Positions 60,788 to 64,000 of a stretch of DNA of 64,000 nt are shown in pieces. The notes beneath the pieces are model-generated. The model searched no databases. It was not told the DNA's origin and saw only the letters and a program-made list of their open reading frames with translations. The position numbers and the translations under genes are program-made. Source of the stretch: Gallibacterium melopsittaci (GTDB lineage Bacteria > Pseudomonadota > Gammaproteobacteria > Enterobacterales > Pasteurellaceae); the NCBI RefSeq assembly GCF_042433085.1, contig NZ_JBHLWA010000030.1, positions 1 through 64,000 of the forward strand. The letters run 5' to 3'. Within the stretch, counting starts at the first letter, position 1, and each line of letters begins with the position of its first letter.

Positions 60788-61375
60788 ATGTACTTGGCAC
60801 AAATTAAAGCAGAATTAACTCAAGCTGCTGATGTGTTGGATAAGTTTTTATCTGATGATAAAAATATCCAACTTATTCAAGAAGCGGCTTTATTAATTGC
60901 AAATAGTTTTAAACAGGGTGGAAAAGTCCTTAGTTGTGGTAATGGTGGTTCACATTGTGATGCAATGCATTTCGCAGAAGAGTTAACTGGACGTTATCGG
61001 GAAAATCGTCCAGGCTATCCAGCCATTGCAATTTCTGACGTTAGTCATTTAAGTTGTGTGAGCAATGATTTTGGCTATGACTATGTTTTTTCACGTTATG
61101 TCGAAGCAGTAGGTCAAAAAGGTGATGTTTTATTTGGCTTGTCTACTTCTGGTAACTCTAAAAATGTCTTAAATGCGATCGAAGCAGCAAAAGCTAAGGG
61201 AATGAAAGTCATCGCTCTCACTGGAAAAGATGGGGGTAAAATGGCTGGGTTAGCCGATGTTGAAATTCGTGTTCCTCATTTTGGCTATGCTGATCGTATT
61301 CAAGAAATTCATATTAAAGTCATTCATATTCTGATGATGTTAATTGAATTTGAAATGGCAAAAGACAATGCTTAA
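60788..61375 (+). CDS. gmhA: Sedoheptulose-7-phosphate isomerase
   Basis: GmhA makes D-glycero-D-manno-heptose-7-phosphate, the first step to LPS inner-core heptose. The 195-residue SIS-domain protein has L-S-C-G-N-G-G-S-H-C-D-A-M-H-F and L-F-G-L-S-T-S-G-N-S-K-N. The ATG at 60788 follows GGAG by six bases; a longer frame from TTG 60776 has no such site. It is 30 bp after gpt and followed by a strong terminator. Confidence 0.96.
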   Translation: MYLAQIKAELTQAADVLDKFLSDDKNIQLIQEAALLIANSFKQGGKVLSCGNGGSHCDAMHFAEELTGRYRENRPGYPAIAISDVSHLSCVSNDFGYDYVFSRYVEAVGQKGDVLFGLSTSGNSKNVLNAIEAAKAKGMKVIALTGKDGGKMAGLADVEIRVPHFGYADRIQEIHIKVIHILMMLIEFEMAKDNA

Positions 61376-61391
61376 TTTCATGATGTTAGTT

Positions 61392-61413
61392 TTAGGGGAG
61401 ATCTCTCCCCTAA
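61392..61413. terminator. Terminator after gmhA
   Basis: The 10-bp perfect stem TTAGGGGAGA/TCTCCCCTAA with a 2-base loop runs into ATTTTTTG. Confidence 0.9.
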
Positions 61414-61451
61414 TTTTTTGAGTAGATTATCGCTTAAGTTAGAAAAATATA

Positions 61452-62996
61452 ATGAAAATATTTTCTTCTTTATTCCAATTATCAACATTTAAACAGATTT
61501 TCATCATTATTATTGCACTGATTGCTTTATATTTTTCTTCATTATTTATGTTAATGGGAAGTGGCAAACAGATTGGCATACAAGATGTTTTACTTTTAGC
61601 ATCTCTAATCCTAATTTTTAATTCCTCTCGAATTGCTTTTTATGCAATCATTTTACCTATTGCCATTGCCTATACATTATATACGCCTGTTGGTCTGATG
61701 TTTGGTGAACCCAATTACCAATATTTAGCTTCTGTACTCGCCACTAATGTCGCAGAAGGTGCCGAGTTTTTACAACAAATTCCACTAAAATATTATGCAA
61801 TGGCGATTGCTATTATTCCGTTATTGCTTATATTTCGTTATCTCACGCAACGTTTTCAACTCAAGTTTTATCGTAATAAAACCTTACTATGCTTAATTTT
61901 AGGTTTCACATTAATTAATCAAACACCATTCTCGTTTTTCTATACCTTTTTTTCTGCTGCCAACCAAGTAAAAGATGAGTTATTAAAACTCAATCAATTC
62001 CAGCTAGAAAGTGAATGGGGCCCAGCAAAATTTTCTGGTAAATATCAAAATTATGTTTTGGTTATTGGCGAAAGTGTTAGACGGGATTACTTACACGCTT
62101 ATGGCTATCCAATTCAAAATACACCATTTATTGAAAGCACTAATGGAATTATTGTTGATGGTTTAAAATCAGCCGGTAGCAATACCATTGCTTCGTTACG
62201 CTTAATGTTAACTAAACCAGATACTAAACGTTGGGCGCCTAATTATTCATTAAGTTTAATTGATTTAGTCAAAGCAGCTGGCTTAAAAACCTATTGGATT
62301 TCTAATCAAGGATTCTTTGGTGAGTTTGATACGCCAATTACCGCTATAGCGGATCTCAATGATGAAAAATATTTCATTACCAATAATGATTCTATCCGTA
62401 ATACCTCAAGTGATTTCCAATTACTTGAGCCACTAAAACAAGTATTACAAGAAAAAACAGATAAGCCAAAATTTATTGTTTTACATTTATATGGCTCACA
62501 TCCAAAAGCATGTGATCGCATTAGGGATTACAAAAATATTGCTCCAGTCAAAAATAAAAAATATCAATATTTAAGTTGTTATGTATCATCAATCAAGAAA
62601 ACCGATGAAGTACTTGCACAGGTGTATCACGCATTGCAACAACAATATCAAAAAGCACATCAGCCATTCACAATGATTTATTTTGCCGATCATGGTTTAG
62701 CACATAAAACAATTGATGGCGAAATTCTCTTTTTTAACAATGCAGGTAGCCCTTTACATCATGATGTTCCATTATTTATGACTGCATCAGATAGCCAACA
62801 ACATAGCAAATGCAAGAGCTTCAAATCGGGTTTGAACTTTACTGAAGCTATTGCAAATTGGATTGGTATTACCAATGAAAAAGTTTCTCCCGAATTTAAT
62901 CTATTTAATTGCCAAGATGATCCTGATAGTTATGGCTTAGAAAGCCGCTTACCTAAAACAAAACTCGATCCCGCAATTGATATTAGAGGAAAATAA
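61452..62996 (+). CDS. eptA: Lipid A/LPS phosphoethanolamine transferase
   Basis: A 514-residue EptA-family enzyme that adds phosphoethanolamine to lipid A and raises polymyxin resistance. Five N-terminal helices lie within residues 10-165. The periplasmic sulphatase-like domain has G-E-S-V-R-R-D-Y, the nucleophile threonine in S-A-G-S-N-T-I-A-S, and F-A-D-H-G-L-A-H. It comes directly before a response regulator/sensor pair, the gene order of pmrCAB. EptA is assigned over other lipid-specific relatives mainly by that context. Confidence 0.85.
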   Translation: MKIFSSLFQLSTFKQIFIIIIALIALYFSSLFMLMGSGKQIGIQDVLLLASLILIFNSSRIAFYAIILPIAIAYTLYTPVGLMFGEPNYQYLASVLATNVAEGAEFLQQIPLKYYAMAIAIIPLLLIFRYLTQRFQLKFYRNKTLLCLILGFTLINQTPFSFFYTFFSAANQVKDELLKLNQFQLESEWGPAKFSGKYQNYVLVIGESVRRDYLHAYGYPIQNTPFIESTNGIIVDGLKSAGSNTIASLRLMLTKPDTKRWAPNYSLSLIDLVKAAGLKTYWISNQGFFGEFDTPITAIADLNDEKYFITNNDSIRNTSSDFQLLEPLKQVLQEKTDKPKFIVLHLYGSHPKACDRIRDYKNIAPVKNKKYQYLSCYVSSIKKTDEVLAQVYHALQQQYQKAHQPFTMIYFADHGLAHKTIDGEILFFNNAGSPLHHDVPLFMTASDSQQHSKCKSFKSGLNFTEAIANWIGITNEKVSPEFNLFNCQDDPDSYGLESRLPKTKLDPAIDIRGK

Positions 62997-63004
62997 GTCT
63001 TTAA

Positions 63005-63055
63005 TTCGCAGTAAATTTATTTTGGTAACTTTACTGCGAACGCTTAAAATAAGCG
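63005..63055. promoter_or_regulatory. Two adjacent hairpins between eptA and the response regulator
   Basis: An 11-bp perfect stem, TTCGCAGTAAA/TTTACTGCGAA (63005-63015 against 63030-63040), is followed at once by CGCTTA-AAA-TAAGCG (63041-63055). Neither ends in a T-run, so they may attenuate or process the mRNA rather than terminate it. They leave open whether eptA and the regulator share a transcript. Confidence 0.5.
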
Positions 63056-63086
63056 CTATCTCAACTCTTATTAGGAAACAAATAGT

Positions 63087-63749
63087 ATGCGAATTCTCTT
63101 AGTTGAAGATGACCCAATGATTGCCAATGCGTTATCTGAAAGTTTAAAAGATGCTAGCTATGCAGTGGATTGGGTAGAAAATGGTGAAATAGCATTGAGT
63201 GCAGTAAAAGCACAACCCTATGATTTAGTACTACTGGATTTAGGCTTACCAAAAAAAGATGGACTAGTTGTCCTTGCACAATTACGTCAACAACAATATC
63301 GTTTCCCAATTATTATTCTAACGGCCAGAGATGACTTACCAAGCCGTTTACAAGGGCTAGATGGTGGTGCTGATGATTACATCATTAAGCCATTTGATAT
63401 GGCAGAATTATTAGCGAGAATTCGTGTTGCATTACGCAAACAAAGTGAACATTTAACCTCCGAACTCTGCTACGGACCATTAAAACTCAACTTAAAAACC
63501 TATCAAGTTCATCATTTAACAACGAATGACACTCACCAACTAACCAATAAAGAGTTCGCCATTTTACAAGTTTTATTACAACATCCAGGTGTAATTTATT
63601 CTCGTAGTGATCTGGAAGATAAAATTTACGGTTGGGGAGAAGAAGTCGAAAGTAATGCCGTTGATTTTTTAATTCACTCATTAAGAAAAAAATTAGGCAA
63701 AGAAGCAATTAAAAATATTCGAGGTGTTGGTTGGACTATTCCAAAATAA
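63087..63749 (+). CDS. OmpR-family response regulator, QseB/PmrA-like
   Basis: A 220-residue response regulator. The receiver domain has the acidic pair E-D-D (7-9), phospho-acceptor Asp51 (L-L-D-L-G-L-P) and the lysine in Y-I-I-K-P-F-D. The C-terminal winged helix has G-W-G-E-E-V-E-S-N-A-V-D-F-L-I-H-S-L-R-K-K-L-G, which is close to QseB and PmrA. The neighbouring eptA gene favours a role in LPS modification. AGGAAA lies upstream of the ATG. Confidence 0.9.
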   Translation: MRILLVEDDPMIANALSESLKDASYAVDWVENGEIALSAVKAQPYDLVLLDLGLPKKDGLVVLAQLRQQQYRFPIIILTARDDLPSRLQGLDGGADDYIIKPFDMAELLARIRVALRKQSEHLTSELCYGPLKLNLKTYQVHHLTTNDTHQLTNKEFAILQVLLQHPGVIYSRSDLEDKIYGWGEEVESNAVDFLIHSLRKKLGKEAIKNIRGVGWTIPK

Positions 63750-64000
63750 GCCGATTGTTGCGTAAATGGCGATCTTCGATACAAGCAAAACTTACCTTTA
63801 CGCTAGTTATCGTTACTTTTATTACTGTCGTCATTACTGGCATTACGACAGCTTATAACGCATTTTATGCAGCCTACCAGTTACAAGATGATTGGCTGAT
63901 TCAAACTGCACGTTTCGTTTCATTGCGTGGCGCATTAGCAGAAGAATTACCTTTACATGATGATGACAACCAGATTTATGTCCAGACATCTCTGACACCT
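63731..64000 (+). CDS. Sensor histidine kinase, N-terminal part (cut by window end)
   Basis: The frame starts at TTG 63731, six bases after GAGG, and overlaps the regulator by 19 bp. It reads on to the window end. It encodes a short cytosolic start (K-I-S-R-L-L-R-K-W-R-S-S-I-Q-A-K), a first membrane helix (L-T-F-T-L-V-I-V-T-F-I-T-V-V-I-T-G-I) and part of the periplasmic sensor domain. This is the layout of QseC/PmrB kinases. The catalytic domains lie beyond the window. Confidence 0.8.
   Translation, partial: MDYSKISRLLRKWRSSIQAKLTFTLVIVTFITVVITGITTAYNAFYAAYQLQDDWLIQTARFVSLRGALAEELPLHDDDNQIYVQTSLTP

Noticed and set aside
1..64000. CRISPR arrays, tRNA or rRNA genes
   Set aside because: No regularly spaced repeats and no rRNA or tRNA-like sequence were recognised on either strand.

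Overview
This is a low-GC (roughly 37-40% by eye) gammaproteobacterial chromosome segment from the family Pasteurellaceae. The evidence is gene content and order: holD-rimI, nrdR/ribD, sapABCDF next to mpl, gloA-rnt-NhaC-type antiporter, OmpP2/OmpH-like porins, ubiF divergent from miaB, yajC-secD-secF, pepD-ubiE-ubiJ-ubiB-tatABC-hemB, and afuABC. Haemophilus-type uptake-sequence cores (AAGTGCGGT) are rare here and lie mostly in transposase genes. The genus cannot be fixed from the sequence alone.

Layout. 1-11 kb holds replication, translation and redox housekeeping genes (holD, rimI, ribD, nrdR, hrpA, an AI-2E-type permease, a small cytochrome c, fadL, yfcZ). A decayed HigBA-type toxin-antitoxin cassette sits between nrdR and ribD. 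11-18 kb carries the Sap peptide/antimicrobial-peptide ABC transporter and the murein-recycling ligase mpl. 18.2-20.0 kb is a broken IS200/IS605 element with intact tnpB and omega-RNA but truncated tnpA. 20-30 kb has gloA, rnt, an NhaC-type antiporter, two tandem porin genes, yagU and ycjX-ycjF. 30-39 kb has ubiF, miaB, the Sec accessory genes, lrp and an old-yellow-enzyme reductase.

39.3-51.6 kb is the most informative part. It is an afuABC sugar-phosphate/iron-type ABC operon whose permease gene afuB is split by one 8,005-bp insertion (40939-48943). The insertion has 26-bp terminal inverted repeats (24 of 26 positions match) and an exact 8-bp target duplication, AATCTTTT. Removing it and one duplication restores a 684-codon afuB in frame. 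It carries two IS1595-family (ISXO2-type) transposase genes, a MerR regulator with a divergent metal-efflux gene, a C-M-R restriction-modification operon, a lipoprotein gene next to a gene remnant, a 61-residue acidic ORF, and two convergent 146-residue coiled-coil/winged-helix proteins. The restriction gene is frameshifted in an 8-T tract, and the controller gene is divergent from the transposase across a short region with repeated TGTGAA/TTCACA half-sites. The downstream gene afuC is also frameshifted, which fits decay of the operon after insertion.

51.6-64 kb returns to the core genome. It contains aphA, a cysteine-free family-4-like uracil-DNA glycosylase, hemB with a magnesium-type active-site loop, the tat and ubi genes, pepD, gpt, gmhA, and an eptA-response regulator-sensor kinase cluster resembling pmrCAB that runs off the window end.
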